This document shows positions 1 through 5,898 of a DNA stretch of 19,265 bases, one piece after another. Source of the DNA: Candidatus Levybacteria bacterium RIFCSPLOWO2_01_FULL_39_10 (lineage in GTDB: Bacteria > Patescibacteriota > Microgenomatia > Levybacterales > UBA12049); the NCBI GenBank assembly GCA_001782515.1, contig MFOV01000017.1, positions 37,549-56,813 of the forward strand, given 5' to 3'. Every line of letters starts with the position of its first letter. The first letter of the stretch is position 1. Both the position numbers and the translations under genes were made by a program. The notes beneath the pieces are model-generated. The model made no database searches. It saw nothing but the letters and a program-made list of their open reading frames with translations, and was not told the origin of the DNA.

Positions 1-820
1 TAATTGCCCCAATAGTCATTCCAACTACCGCAGGAGTTACAAACAAAAGCGGGAATTTCTCAACTTCAATCTTAAGTATATTCGTTGCGTATCCTGGTCC
101 TAATACAGCAATTACAAGAATGAGGGTCTGAAGAAGTGTAAGAATAAAAAGAGAGTGGTAAATTTTTTCTTTTCTTGCCATGAGCGAAAATGCGTCTTTT
201 ACCTCAGTAAATATTTCAATCTTCTGATCCGTTTTATGTTTTTTAAATTTAAATTTAATAAGGAATGCAAAAAAAGCCGAAGCTCCGAAAAGAATTGTTA
301 TAAATAAAAAGATTTTAGAAACACCGAGTATTAAAAGGAAGGGGCCTGAAAGCGCGTACGCAACTATGATTGATCCGAATATTCCAAGGCTGAAAACTGC
401 GTTTGCAGAAAGAAGAAACTTTTTAGGAACTAATTGCGGAATAATCGGGGTTTCTGCCGGTATAAAAAACTGAGTAATCAAAGAGACTATAAAAGTGAGA
501 AGGTAAATCAGAAACAAATTGGTTGAAATAAAAATAAGAGGTATAGCCGAAGCTGCCCGCAAAATATTTGTTATAACCAAAACGCGTTTTTTATTCCAAT
601 TATCAACAAAAACTCCCGCAATAATTCCAAATAAAATTGAAGGAAGTGTGAATGCAAGAACGACCCCTGCGACTGCAAGGTTTGAGCTTGAAATCTGAAA
701 AACTACTATTAGAAGAATAAAGTTAAAAAGGTTCATGGCAAACTGGGAGAAGAATTCTGAGAGGATAAGAAGCAAAAAAGAAGGAATAGAAAGAGCAGAT
801 ATCAAGGGGTTTCTTTGCAT
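1..820 (-). CDS. MFS-family exporter, C-terminus outside the window
   Basis: The minus strand is open from an ATG at 818-820 to the window edge, giving 273 codons of a highly hydrophobic protein. The N-terminal half carries several transmembrane helices. A loop near residues 69-80 (G-V-F-V-D-N-W-N-K-K-R) matches MFS signature motif A between helices 2 and 3, the 'G-x-x-x-D-x-x-x-x-K-R' pattern of drug/proton antiporters. A charged central loop (about residues 193-220, rich in K and D/E) separates the two six-helix halves as expected. By family it should be a proton-driven efflux permease of the inner membrane; the substrate cannot be read from the sequence. The start lies only 4 nt after the EF-P stop, so the gene is very likely co-transcribed and translationally coupled with efp. 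The last helices are outside the window. Confidence 0.8.
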   Translation of the reverse strand, partial: MQRNPLISALSIPSFLLLILSEFFSQFAMNLFNFILLIVVFQISSSNLAVAGVVLAFTLPSILFGIIAGVFVDNWNKKRVLVITNILRAASAIPLIFISTNLFLIYLLTFIVSLITQFFIPAETPIIPQLVPKKFLLSANAVFSLGIFGSIIVAYALSGPFLLILGVSKIFLFITILFGASAFFAFLIKFKFKKHKTDQKIEIFTEVKDAFSLMARKEKIYHSLFILTLLQTLILVIAVLGPGYATNILKIEVEKFPLLFVTPAVVGMTIGAI

Positions 821-824
821 ATTA

Positions 825-1430
825 TTAAGCTTCCTGCCTGCCAGCCCGCTTCGCCGAATCGAGGCGAGCAGGCAGGATTTTCTGACTATATTCACCGGTT
901 CTTGTATCCACTCGAACCCTATCCCCTGCCTTTATGAATAGCGGAACTTTTACTTTCTGCCCGTTTGAAAGTGTAGCATCTTTGTAGATATTTGTTGCTG
1001 AATTTCCTTTGACTCCTGGGGGAGTTTCCAAAACTTCAAAGTCCATTTTCGGGAGAAGATTTAGAGCAAGAGGGGCCGTTCCTAAAAATGATAGGTTGTA
1101 ACTTTCCCCCTCTTTAAGATAAATTATATCTTTTTCAACGCTTGCAAGAGGAATTGAAAACTGTTCAAATGATACAGGATCCATAAAATAGGCTGATGTA
1201 TCATCCTTATAAAGATATTGTGCGTCTTTTTTGTGAACCACAACATCTTTTACTTTTGCGCCGTTTATAAAGCTTTTCGAAGTTACTGAGCCGTTTTTGA
1301 GATTTTTGACCTTTACTTTAATGTTTGCCGATCCCCTCCCCATTTTAGTGTGGGTATAAGTTAGAACTTGAAGAAGATTTCCATTATCCTCAAAAATAAT
1401 TCCATTTCTTAAATCTGTAACATTTATCAT
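825..1430 (-). CDS. efp: Elongation factor P with arginine at the loop tip
   Basis: This 201-residue protein matches EF-P through all three domains: N-terminal KOW-like domain (about 1-65), the central OB domain with the family block near F82-M83-D84, and the C-terminal OB domain ending in the conserved R-V-D-T-R-T-G-E-Y. EF-P binds ribosomes stalled at polyproline stretches and helps peptide-bond formation. The domain-I loop reads K29-M-G-R32-G, so the residue that reaches the peptidyl-transferase centre is Arg32 rather than the more usual lysine. The protein ends with about 16 residues beyond the usual C-terminus, encoded by a palindromic repeat (832-877). The start ATG overlaps the TAA of the upstream NIF3-like gene by one base, so translation is coupled. 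Confidence 0.95.
   Translation of the reverse strand: MINVTDLRNGIIFEDNGNLLQVLTYTHTKMGRGSANIKVKVKNLKNGSVTSKSFINGAKVKDVVVHKKDAQYLYKDDTSAYFMDPVSFEQFSIPLASVEKDIIYLKEGESYNLSFLGTAPLALNLLPKMDFEVLETPPGVKGNSATNIYKDATLSNGQKVKVPLFIKAGDRVRVDTRTGEYSQKILPARLDSAKRAGRQEA
832..877. repeat. GC-rich hairpin repeat inside the 3' end of efp
   Basis: A perfect 10-bp inverted repeat (TCCTGCCTGC at 832-841 and GCAGGCAGGA at 868-877) encloses a smaller 5-bp stem (TCGCC at 851-855 with GGCGA at 863-867). It is much more GC-rich than its surroundings. It lies in frame in efp and encodes the tail L-P-A-R-L-D-S-A-K-R-A-G-R-Q-E-A. It resembles a REP-type mobile hairpin rather than a terminator, because no T-tract follows on either strand and the MFS gene starts immediately downstream. 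Confidence 0.75.
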
Positions 1431-2383
1431 TATTTTCTTTTGATTCTGATAAGTCCTGAAGCTGGAACTATCTCAATCCCCTTTTTCTCGACTTCGTCTA
1501 AAAATATATTTGCTCCGATTGAATCTGACGCCATGTGCCCCGCATTTATTACGTTTACGTGCAGTTTTTTAAGTTCTTTTAAAGCGTCTTCCGGAATGTG
1601 CATATCAACCAAAGTCCCCACACCTGCTTTTGCAAGTTCTTTATAGATGTCTTTTGATGGATTTGTTCCTCCTGTAAAAAATACTCCGATCTTTCCTGTT
1701 CGTGATTTTTCCGATCCCGAGACGATTTCCGGTCCGTTCTTGCCCCTTGTTGCTTCCTGATATTCTGGTATTTCCAAAAGTGCGTCAACAATTTCTCCAA
1801 CTGTGTCAAATTTTTTCTTTTTTAAATAGTTTGTAATAAATTTATCACCTAAGTTATCCCAAGCAGTATGTAAGTTCATTAAGGGAATCCTAAGTAATCG
1901 TGCCGTATCAATTATTTGATTGTGATTTGTCGGATGAATCTTTCTTTTTACATCGCCACTTCTCTCCCGCATAAGAGCATCCATAACATTTATGGGAACT
2001 CCCATATCAGCATAAGCATTAACTTGAAGATCCATAACCTCATCAAGTGCCAAAAGAGTAATTCCAATTGGGTGATGCCCAACTACTGCATCGATTTTTT
2101 CTCCTTTTTGATTGAGCCTGTCTGCTAAAAGAACCTCAGTTGCGTCTGCGTCAATTCCCACTAGAATTTTTTTAATTTGGGTGTTAGGATCTCCCCATAA
2201 AATTCTTGTGTCCGAGTATGGATTTTTAAAAGACTCCTGATCAAAATATTTTTTCTTTTTTTCGGGAAGGTCGTTATAGTCTTTTTTAATTTTTCCAAGA
2301 ATTCTTTTAACTTCCTTCTTTCCCCTAGGATCGGCTTTTACGCCCATAGAGATGGCTAAATCATAAATTTGTTGAAGAGTCAT
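1430..2383 (-). CDS. NIF3/YbgI-like dinuclear metal-centre protein
   Basis: This 317-residue protein carries the metal-ligand pattern of the NIF3 (DUF34) family: V-G-H103-H104-P near residue 103, L-H172-T-A-W-D176 in the middle and G-H283-M-A-S-D287 near the end. The last ligand is Asp where the family usually has Glu, still a plausible metal ligand. Family members form hexamers with two metal ions per subunit. They are annotated as GTP cyclohydrolase I type 2 homologues, but a secure reaction is not established, so I give no function. About 60 residues rich in Lys (G-K-K-E-V-K-R-I-L-G-K) precede the family core. This is the first gene of an operon with efp and the MFS exporter. Its ATG lies about 20 nt downstream of a hairpin repeat at 2402-2430. 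Confidence 0.85.
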   Translation of the reverse strand: MTLQQIYDLAISMGVKADPRGKKEVKRILGKIKKDYNDLPEKKKKYFDQESFKNPYSDTRILWGDPNTQIKKILVGIDADATEVLLADRLNQKGEKIDAVVGHHPIGITLLALDEVMDLQVNAYADMGVPINVMDALMRERSGDVKRKIHPTNHNQIIDTARLLRIPLMNLHTAWDNLGDKFITNYLKKKKFDTVGEIVDALLEIPEYQEATRGKNGPEIVSGSEKSRTGKIGVFFTGGTNPSKDIYKELAKAGVGTLVDMHIPEDALKELKKLHVNVINAGHMASDSIGANIFLDEVEKKGIEIVPASGLIRIKRK

Positions 2384-2401
2384 GGTTCGATTTCCCTCAC
2401 C

Positions 2402-2430
2402 ATGATACTGAACGGAGTTGAATGTATCAT
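2402..2430. repeat. Hairpin repeat, family A copy 1
   Basis: A 7-bp perfect stem (ATGATAC at 2402-2408, GTATCAT at 2424-2430) flanks a 15-nt core, TGAACGGAGTTGAAT. The same core, with four transitions, occurs in opposite orientation at 7704-7718 inside a different 8-bp stem. It lies between the NIF3-like gene and the plus-strand promoter, whose -35 box begins inside the core. Confidence 0.75.
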
Positions 2431-2447
2431 AAAGGAAAGTATATAAT
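2418..2447 (+). promoter_or_regulatory. Promoter for the GIY-YIG / tRNA-Leu unit
   Basis: A -35-like TTGAAT (2418-2423), an 18-nt spacer and a perfect -10 TATAAT (2442-2447). Transcription would begin near 2454 and run through the half-tRNA, the GIY-YIG gene and the intact tRNA. It is probably the original tRNA promoter, since no comparable pair is seen just before 2821. Confidence 0.55.
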
Positions 2448-2467
2448 ACTTAAGCTCAAAACTCAAA
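2438..2467 (-). promoter_or_regulatory. Possible divergent promoter for the NIF3-efp-MFS operon
   Basis: On the minus strand, TTTGAG (2462-2467), an 18-nt spacer and TATACT (2438-2443). It overlaps the plus-strand promoter, so the two would compete. The predicted leader would include the 2402-2430 hairpin. The -35 match is weak. Confidence 0.3.
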
Positions 2468-2497
2468 GCTTAAAGCTCAAAAAGCGAGTTTTGACGA
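2445..2497. repeat. Word-like repeat (AGCTCAAA type) plus CGAGTTTTGACG motif
   Basis: Imperfect repetition of short words (aagctcaaaactcaaagctt, then aaagctcaaaa) runs from about 2450 to 2482. It is followed by aaaagcgagttttgacg, whose core CGAGTTTTGACG recurs on the minus strand at 17764-17775 just before ssb. No reading frame is apparent. One of at least five word-like intergenic repeat types here. Confidence 0.5.
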
Positions 2498-2572
2498 GGG
2501 CGGATGGCGGAATGGCCCGCCTCGCGTCGACAAGCTAGCGAGTCGAGGCGGGTAGGAGCGGGTCTCAAAAAC
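2498..2572 (+). pseudogene. 5' half-copy of tRNA-Leu, interrupted by a hairpin repeat
   Basis: Positions 2498-2515 (gggcggatggcggaatgg) are identical to the first 18 nt of the intact tRNA-Leu at 2821-2838. After a 37-nt GC-rich palindrome, similarity resumes with 2553-2572, whose gtctcaaaaac (2562-2572) equals 2850-2860 of the real tRNA, its anticodon loop and flank. The copy therefore covers the acceptor 5' strand, D arm and anticodon loop and then stops. There is no 3' half. The GIY-YIG start codon follows 3 nt later. Confidence 0.75.
2516..2552. repeat. GC-rich hairpin repeat in the D-loop of the half-tRNA
   Basis: A 9-bp perfect inverted repeat, CCCGCCTCG (2516-2524) and CGAGGCGGG (2544-2552), encloses a loop with a further CTCGC/GCGAG pairing option. 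It sits exactly where the half-tRNA copy diverges from the intact tRNA, so it looks inserted. Its TCGAGGCG core resembles part of the repeat in efp. Confidence 0.65.
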
Positions 2573-2575
2573 AAG

Positions 2576-2818
2576 ATGTACACGGTTTACATATTGAAGA
2601 GTAAAAACTTTCCCAAAACATATGTAGGTCATACAAATAACAAGGCGCGTAGATTTTTAGAGCATAACGAAGGTAGGGGTACATTTTCTAGCAGATACAA
2701 ACCGTGGATCTTGATTCATGAAGAGACTTTTGGCAGTTTGAAGGAAACTATAAAAAGAGAAAAATACTTTAAATCAGCAGCTGGAAGGCGCTGGATTAAA
2801 AAGAATTTATTTTCATAA
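2576..2818 (+). CDS. Small free-standing GIY-YIG endonuclease-like protein
   Basis: This 80-residue protein is almost only a GIY-YIG domain. The first strand reads Y2-T-V-Y5-I-L (the 'GIY' position), then Y16-V-G18 (the 'YIG' position), R25-R26-F-L-E-H30-N on the first helix, and R61-E62 followed by F-K-S, carrying the expected metal-binding glutamate. Size and pattern fit the UPF0213/YhbQ group. The family cuts DNA by single-metal catalysis, and free-standing members range from repair-like to homing-like. I chose the ATG at 2576 because the 24 in-frame codons before it are half-tRNA and hairpin sequence. No SD is visible. The gene lies between a half-copy and the intact copy of tRNA-Leu, suggesting association with a tRNA-targeting element. 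Confidence 0.85.
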   Translation: MYTVYILKSKNFPKTYVGHTNNKARRFLEHNEGRGTFSSRYKPWILIHEETFGSLKETIKREKYFKSAAGRRWIKKNLFS

Positions 2819-2820
2819 CT

Positions 2821-2903
2821 GGGCGGATGGCGGAATGGTATACGCGGTAGTCTCAAAAACTACTGATCGCAAGATCATGTGGGTTCGACTCCCGCTCCGC
2901 CCA
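2821..2903 (+). tRNA. tRNA-Leu, anticodon CAA
   Basis: An 83-nt class II tRNA. Acceptor GGGCGGA (2821-2827) pairs with TCCGCCC (2896-2902), and A2903 is the discriminator. The anticodon stem GTAGT/ACTAC surrounds the loop CTCAAAA, giving anticodon CAA. A long variable arm (TGATC-GCAA-GATCA) and the T-arm GGGTTCGACTCCC complete it. The long variable arm and A73 fit leucine. CCA is not encoded (CTTTT follows). Confidence 0.95.
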
Positions 2904-2926
2904 CTTTTAAAAACTAAAATTGCCAC

Positions 2927-2966
2927 AAAATTAGACTAACGTTTTTATGAGCGCTAGTCTAATTTT
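2927..2966. terminator. Bidirectional intrinsic terminator
   Basis: A perfect 12-bp stem, AAAATTAGACTA (2927-2938) with TAGTCTAATTTT (2955-2966), surrounds a 16-nt loop. The A/T ends give a short U-run on both strands. It sits between the convergent tRNA-Leu and the Pro/Gly-rich gene, so it can end both transcripts. Confidence 0.75.
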
Positions 2967-2997
2967 AAATTTGTGAACAGAAGAAAAGCGTGAGATT

Positions 2998-3279
2998 CTA
3001 AACTGTTCCTCCGCCCATTCCTCCTGTTCCAGAATTGTCTTCCTGTCCCATTCCTCCACCTGCTGGTGGTGGCGGTGTGCCTCCTCCTGGTGTTTCCGGC
3101 TCAGGCGCTGGTGTGCCTCCTGGCATTGGCGCACCTCCTGGTGTTGTAGGCTCAGCTGGTGGCGGAGTTCCTGTTCCCGGCATAGGCGCACCTCCTCCTG
3201 GTGTTGTAGGTCCTGCTGGTGGCGGTGTTGTGCCTGGCGCTGGTGCTCCTGGATTTTGCCAATCGTTTTGTCCGTCCAA
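2998..3279 (-). CDS. Pro/Gly-rich low-complexity small protein
   Basis: A 93-residue ORF starting at TTG (3277-3279). After a short polar start (M-D-G-Q-N-D-W-Q-N) it is almost entirely Pro, Gly, Ala and Thr, with an imperfect internal repeat of the type P-T-T-P-G-G-x-A-P-M-P-G. It ends in a Gly-rich tail. No signal peptide or membrane helix is visible. Other frames are open here because of the repetitive sequence. I chose this frame because a perfect SD, GGAGGTGAT (3285-3293 on the minus strand), lies correctly spaced before the TTG and a good promoter lies upstream. Translation of its proline runs would probably need EF-P, which is encoded nearby; that link is inference. Function unknown. 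Confidence 0.7.
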   Translation of the reverse strand: MDGQNDWQNPGAPAPGTTPPPAGPTTPGGGAPMPGTGTPPPAEPTTPGGAPMPGGTPAPEPETPGGGTPPPPAGGGMGQEDNSGTGGMGGGTV

Positions 3280-3298
3280 AATATATCACCTCCCCTCG

Positions 3299-3368
3299 CC
3301 CGCCAATAGTGCGCTCCGTGAGGCGTATTCGAATAGAATTGAAAAGCCGAACGGTAAGCACCGGCGGG
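3299..3368 (-). promoter_or_regulatory. Structured 5' leader of the Pro/Gly-rich gene
   Basis: On the minus strand CCCGCC (3363-3368) pairs with GGCGGG (3299-3304). Next to it GGTGC (3358-3362) pairs with GCACT (3308-3312) across a 3-nt bulge, and an inner CCGT/ACGG pair is possible. The basal stem ends a few nt before the SD. It could be a cis-regulatory element; I do not recognise a known riboswitch class. Confidence 0.4.
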
Positions 3369-3385
3369 TTTGTATTAACCTTTTT

Positions 3386-3414
3386 ATCATACCGATCTTG
3401 TAAAAAAATGTAAA
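3386..3414 (-). promoter_or_regulatory. Promoter of the Pro/Gly-rich gene
   Basis: TTTACA (3409-3414 on the minus strand), a 17-nt spacer and TATGAT (3386-3391), five of six matches in each box. The predicted start near 3379 leaves a leader of about 100 nt, long for this genome, containing the fold at 3299-3368. Confidence 0.65.
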
Positions 3415-3426
3415 TATATCAAAAAT

Positions 3427-4782
3427 CTAAAGAATCGGAGTGGCCGTTGGCGGCTCTTCCTCCTCTACTTTTCTTTTACCTTCAACGTTATAGAACCTGA
3501 TCCTGTCTCCTCGGAAGAGAAGCTCTATCTCTCCCATCGGGCCATTTCTGTGCTTTGCAATAAGAACCTTAGTCTGCATAATTGATGAAATCTCACTATC
3601 AGGCCTATATAAAAACATTACAACGTCTGAGTCCTGCTCAATTGCACCAGATTCCCTAAGATCTGCGAGCTGCGGCCTCCTCTCTCCCCTATGCTCAACA
3701 GCACGGGAAAGCTGGGATACCGCGAGGAGCGGAATTTTAAGTTCTCTGGCTAAGTTTTTAAGAGCTTGCGAAACAATGGATACCTCCATAACCCTGTTAT
3801 CGTATCTTTTTCCAGGATCAACAAGCTGAAGGTAATCAACAATAAGAATTGCAAGATCGTGCTCCATCTGAAGTTTTCTTGCCTTAGTTCGTATTTGAGA
3901 AACTGAAATTCCTGGAGTGTCATCAATAAAAATAGGAGCGTCCGCCAAAACTCCCATAGCCTCTGACAATTTTGCAAAATCTGTTTCTGAGAGTCTTCCG
4001 GTTTTAAGTCTCCATGCATCAACATCAGCCTGGCCTATAAGAAGTCTGTCAACAAGCTCTTCCTGACTCATTTCAAGTGAAAAAATCCCGACAGGTTTTT
4101 TATCATTTACGGCAATGTTTTGTGCAATATTAACAACCATTGCAGTTTTACCCTGCCCCGGACGCGCTGCAAGGATAATTAGATTTGAATCCTGAAAGCC
4201 TGAGAGAATATTATCAAGATCCGTAAAGCCTGACTTAACGCCACGTAACCCTGCTCCCTGTTTGTGTATTTCATCAATTCTGTCAAAACTTGCTGCAAGG
4301 CTTTCTTTTACAGGAACAAAACCTTCCATTGAGTATCCTTTTGATATTGAAAAAATATAACTCTCTGCCTTATCAAGAAGTTCATCTGCGCCGATTTCTT
4401 CTGAAAAACCCATATCAGTCATTTTAGTGCCTAAGCTGATTAACTTTCTTTTGGTGGAGTCTTCCTTTATGATATCAGCATAGTGCTCTATATTTGCTGC
4501 GGTCGGCACTGTGTTTACAAGGTCTGTTAAGTAAGATGCTTCAATTTCAGTTGCCTTGTTTTTCTTAAGTCTTTTGGTAAGAGTCAGAAGATCAATAGGC
4601 TTTCCAGCCTCGTATAATTCAAGCATTGCTTGATAGATTTTGGCGTTTGTGTCACTGTAAAAATCGTCAGGAAATAAATCATTTGCAATAAGTCCTATTG
4701 AATTCTTGTCAATAAGTATCGCGCCGAGAACCGACTGCTCTGCCTCTTCATTATTTGGAGGTGTTTTAATTACAGTTGCCAT
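3427..4782 (-). CDS. dnaB: Replicative DNA helicase DnaB
   Basis: This 451-residue protein is a full-length DnaB, the hexameric 5'-3' helicase that unwinds DNA at the replication fork. Residues 8-110 form the N-terminal helical domain, with the typical start P-P-N-N-E-E-A-E-Q-S-V-L-G. Residues from about 180 form the RecA-like ATPase domain: Walker A A206-R-P-G-Q-G-K212-T, then S-L-E-M-S, Walker B L-I-V-D-Y-L-Q-L, and the loop with Q-L-S-R-A-V-E-x-R. No intein or unusual insertion is seen. The ATG has no convincing SD; a TAATAT lies about 15 nt upstream but its -35 partner is poor. It lies between the Pro/Gly-rich gene downstream and a decayed MBL-fold gene upstream. Confidence 0.97.
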   Translation of the reverse strand: MATVIKTPPNNEEAEQSVLGAILIDKNSIGLIANDLFPDDFYSDTNAKIYQAMLELYEAGKPIDLLTLTKRLKKNKATEIEASYLTDLVNTVPTAANIEHYADIIKEDSTKRKLISLGTKMTDMGFSEEIGADELLDKAESYIFSISKGYSMEGFVPVKESLAASFDRIDEIHKQGAGLRGVKSGFTDLDNILSGFQDSNLIILAARPGQGKTAMVVNIAQNIAVNDKKPVGIFSLEMSQEELVDRLLIGQADVDAWRLKTGRLSETDFAKLSEAMGVLADAPIFIDDTPGISVSQIRTKARKLQMEHDLAILIVDYLQLVDPGKRYDNRVMEVSIVSQALKNLARELKIPLLAVSQLSRAVEHRGERRPQLADLRESGAIEQDSDVVMFLYRPDSEISSIMQTKVLIAKHRNGPMGEIELLFRGDRIRFYNVEGKRKVEEEEPPTATPIL

Positions 4783-4852
4783 AAGAGTTTTAAAATGATA
4801 TTAGAAAGACCAGTAAATTACAAGTAATCAGAAGATATAAAAACAGGACAAT

Positions 4853-5380
4853 TTACCTCTCAAGTATTATAAGCTGCATTTCGGATGGTAGGTTATCATA
4901 AGTCACCGAATACTTAGACATTTTTTGGGAATTTTTGCCAAGTGATTTTACAACATCTTCTTTTTTTTCTCCATAAACCAATACTACATTTACGTCAAGC
5001 GACGGAATCTGAGAATACTTAAACTCTTTATCTGCATTTATAACAGCTATATGAAACGCTTCTATTTTTTCATATATCCCCATTACCTCAGACCCCTTCC
5101 CAACCAATAGCTTTACATCATCAACATCTATAAGATATGAGAATCCACTGTTGACTTTAACTGCTACTATTTTTATTCCCCCAACCTCATAATCTCCCGG
5201 GCCTTTAATCGTTATTCGGGAACCTTCAACTTTTGCTTCAGATAGGGTGCTATCTTCGGGGTGAGTGAGTATAATGGTACTTGCCTCACTTTTTGACATT
5301 GAGGAAGTCGGATCTACAATAACAGTTGATGTTTTTCCTTTGATTCTTATTGTTTTTTCACTAACCAGCGCTACATCCAC
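4853..5380 (-). CDS. MBL-fold protein lacking metal ligands
   Basis: A 175-residue protein resembling UlaG-like (Lactamase_B_2-type) metallo-beta-lactamase fold proteins: an I-I-L-T-H strand-loop near residue 37, the block G-P-G-D-Y-E-V-G-G-I at about 60-69, and later strands such as Y-L-I-D-V-D-D. In active members the T-H is followed by H-x-D-H; here it reads T-H-P-E-D-S-T-L, so the zinc motif is gone. An enzymatic role is unlikely, and a binding or structural role is inference. It starts with GTG (5378-5380). A promoter overlapping the divergent one for the Ig-like gene lies just upstream, giving a leader of only a few nucleotides. Confidence 0.7.
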   Translation of the reverse strand: MDVALVSEKTIRIKGKTSTVIVDPTSSMSKSEASTIILTHPEDSTLSEAKVEGSRITIKGPGDYEVGGIKIVAVKVNSGFSYLIDVDDVKLLVGKGSEVMGIYEKIEAFHIAVINADKEFKYSQIPSLDVNVVLVYGEKKEDVVKSLGKNSQKMSKYSVTYDNLPSEMQLIILER

Positions 5381-5391
5381 TCTCTTATCCT

Positions 5392-5420
5392 ATCATAAGG
5401 CTCTTTTCCTTGACAAGCAA
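5392..5420 (-). promoter_or_regulatory. Promoter of the MBL-fold gene
   Basis: TTGCTT (5415-5420 on the minus strand), a 17-nt spacer and TATGAT (5392-5397). The -10 ends 11 nt before the GTG start. It shares one base with the -35 box of the opposite promoter, so the two are mutually exclusive. Confidence 0.45.
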
Positions 5421-5438
5421 TTTTTTTTAACGTAGTAT
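5410..5438 (+). promoter_or_regulatory. Promoter of the Ig-like / DUF5666-like gene pair
   Basis: Perfect TTGACA (5410-5415), a 17-nt spacer and TAGTAT (5433-5438). The predicted start near 5445 gives a leader of about 23 nt before the ATG at 5469. One of the strongest matches in the window. Confidence 0.7.
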
Positions 5439-5468
5439 TTGGAGTGCAAAAATCGGCACGGGTTTTGA

Positions 5469-5897
5469 ATGAATAAGGAAAAATTACTTCTAATAACAGG
5501 CGCAGTTTTAATTGGAATAATTGTTTCAGCTTCTACTTTTTTTATTTATCAGTATTCTAAAAGAATAAATGAGGCTGATATTAAAAAAATAACCATAAAA
5601 GGATCTGATGAAAACGAAAATCAAGCCTCTATATCTCTTGAGGTCAATGAACCAATGGATGAAGGAGTGTTTGATGAGAGAGTTATAAAAGTGATCGGAA
5701 AAACCTCTCCTAATTCAACAATTGTAGTTGTTACTGAAGAAAATGAGGAAGGAGGAGTTTCTGCCGGTAACGGAAGTTTTTCAATGGACATAACTCTTTC
5801 TGACGGCGAAAATATAATAGAGGTTGTTGCAATAGCGCCGAACGGTGAATTTATAAGAGAAAGACGTATTGTTACTTATACAAAGGAAGATTTTTAA
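5469..5897 (+). CDS. Membrane-anchored protein with an Ig-like domain
   Basis: This 142-residue protein has a short positive N-terminus (M-N-K-E-K) and one hydrophobic helix (about residues 5-28, ending F-F-I-Y-Q-Y). A linker rich in D, E and N follows, then a beta-rich domain (about 65-138) with the pattern V-I-G-K-T-S-P-N-S-T, G-S-F-S-M-D-I-T-L and G-E-N-I-I-E-V-V-A. That pattern is typical of bacterial Ig-like / glucodextranase-B-like repeats. It should be anchored in the membrane with the Ig-like part outside. Its stop is one nucleotide before the ATG of the next exported protein, so the two are probably made together and may act together on the cell surface; the partner is not known. Confidence 0.75.
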   Translation: MNKEKLLLITGAVLIGIIVSASTFFIYQYSKRINEADIKKITIKGSDENENQASISLEVNEPMDEGVFDERVIKVIGKTSPNSTIVVVTEENEEGGVSAGNGSFSMDITLSDGENIIEVVAIAPNGEFIRERRIVTYTKEDF

Positions 5898-5898
5898 T

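Noticed and set aside
832..877. The hairpin in efp as a transcription terminator
   Set aside because: No T-tract follows, it lies inside the coding region, and the next gene of the operon starts a few bases later.
2504..2575. An upstream start for the GIY-YIG protein
   Set aside because: The 24 extra codons are half-tRNA and palindromic repeat sequence, and the domain begins exactly at the ATG at 2576.
3035..3403. Plus-strand Pro/Gly-rich ORF opposite the small repetitive gene
   Set aside because: It is the mirror of a repetitive sequence, has no SD or promoter, and runs through the promoter and leader of the minus-strand gene, which has both.
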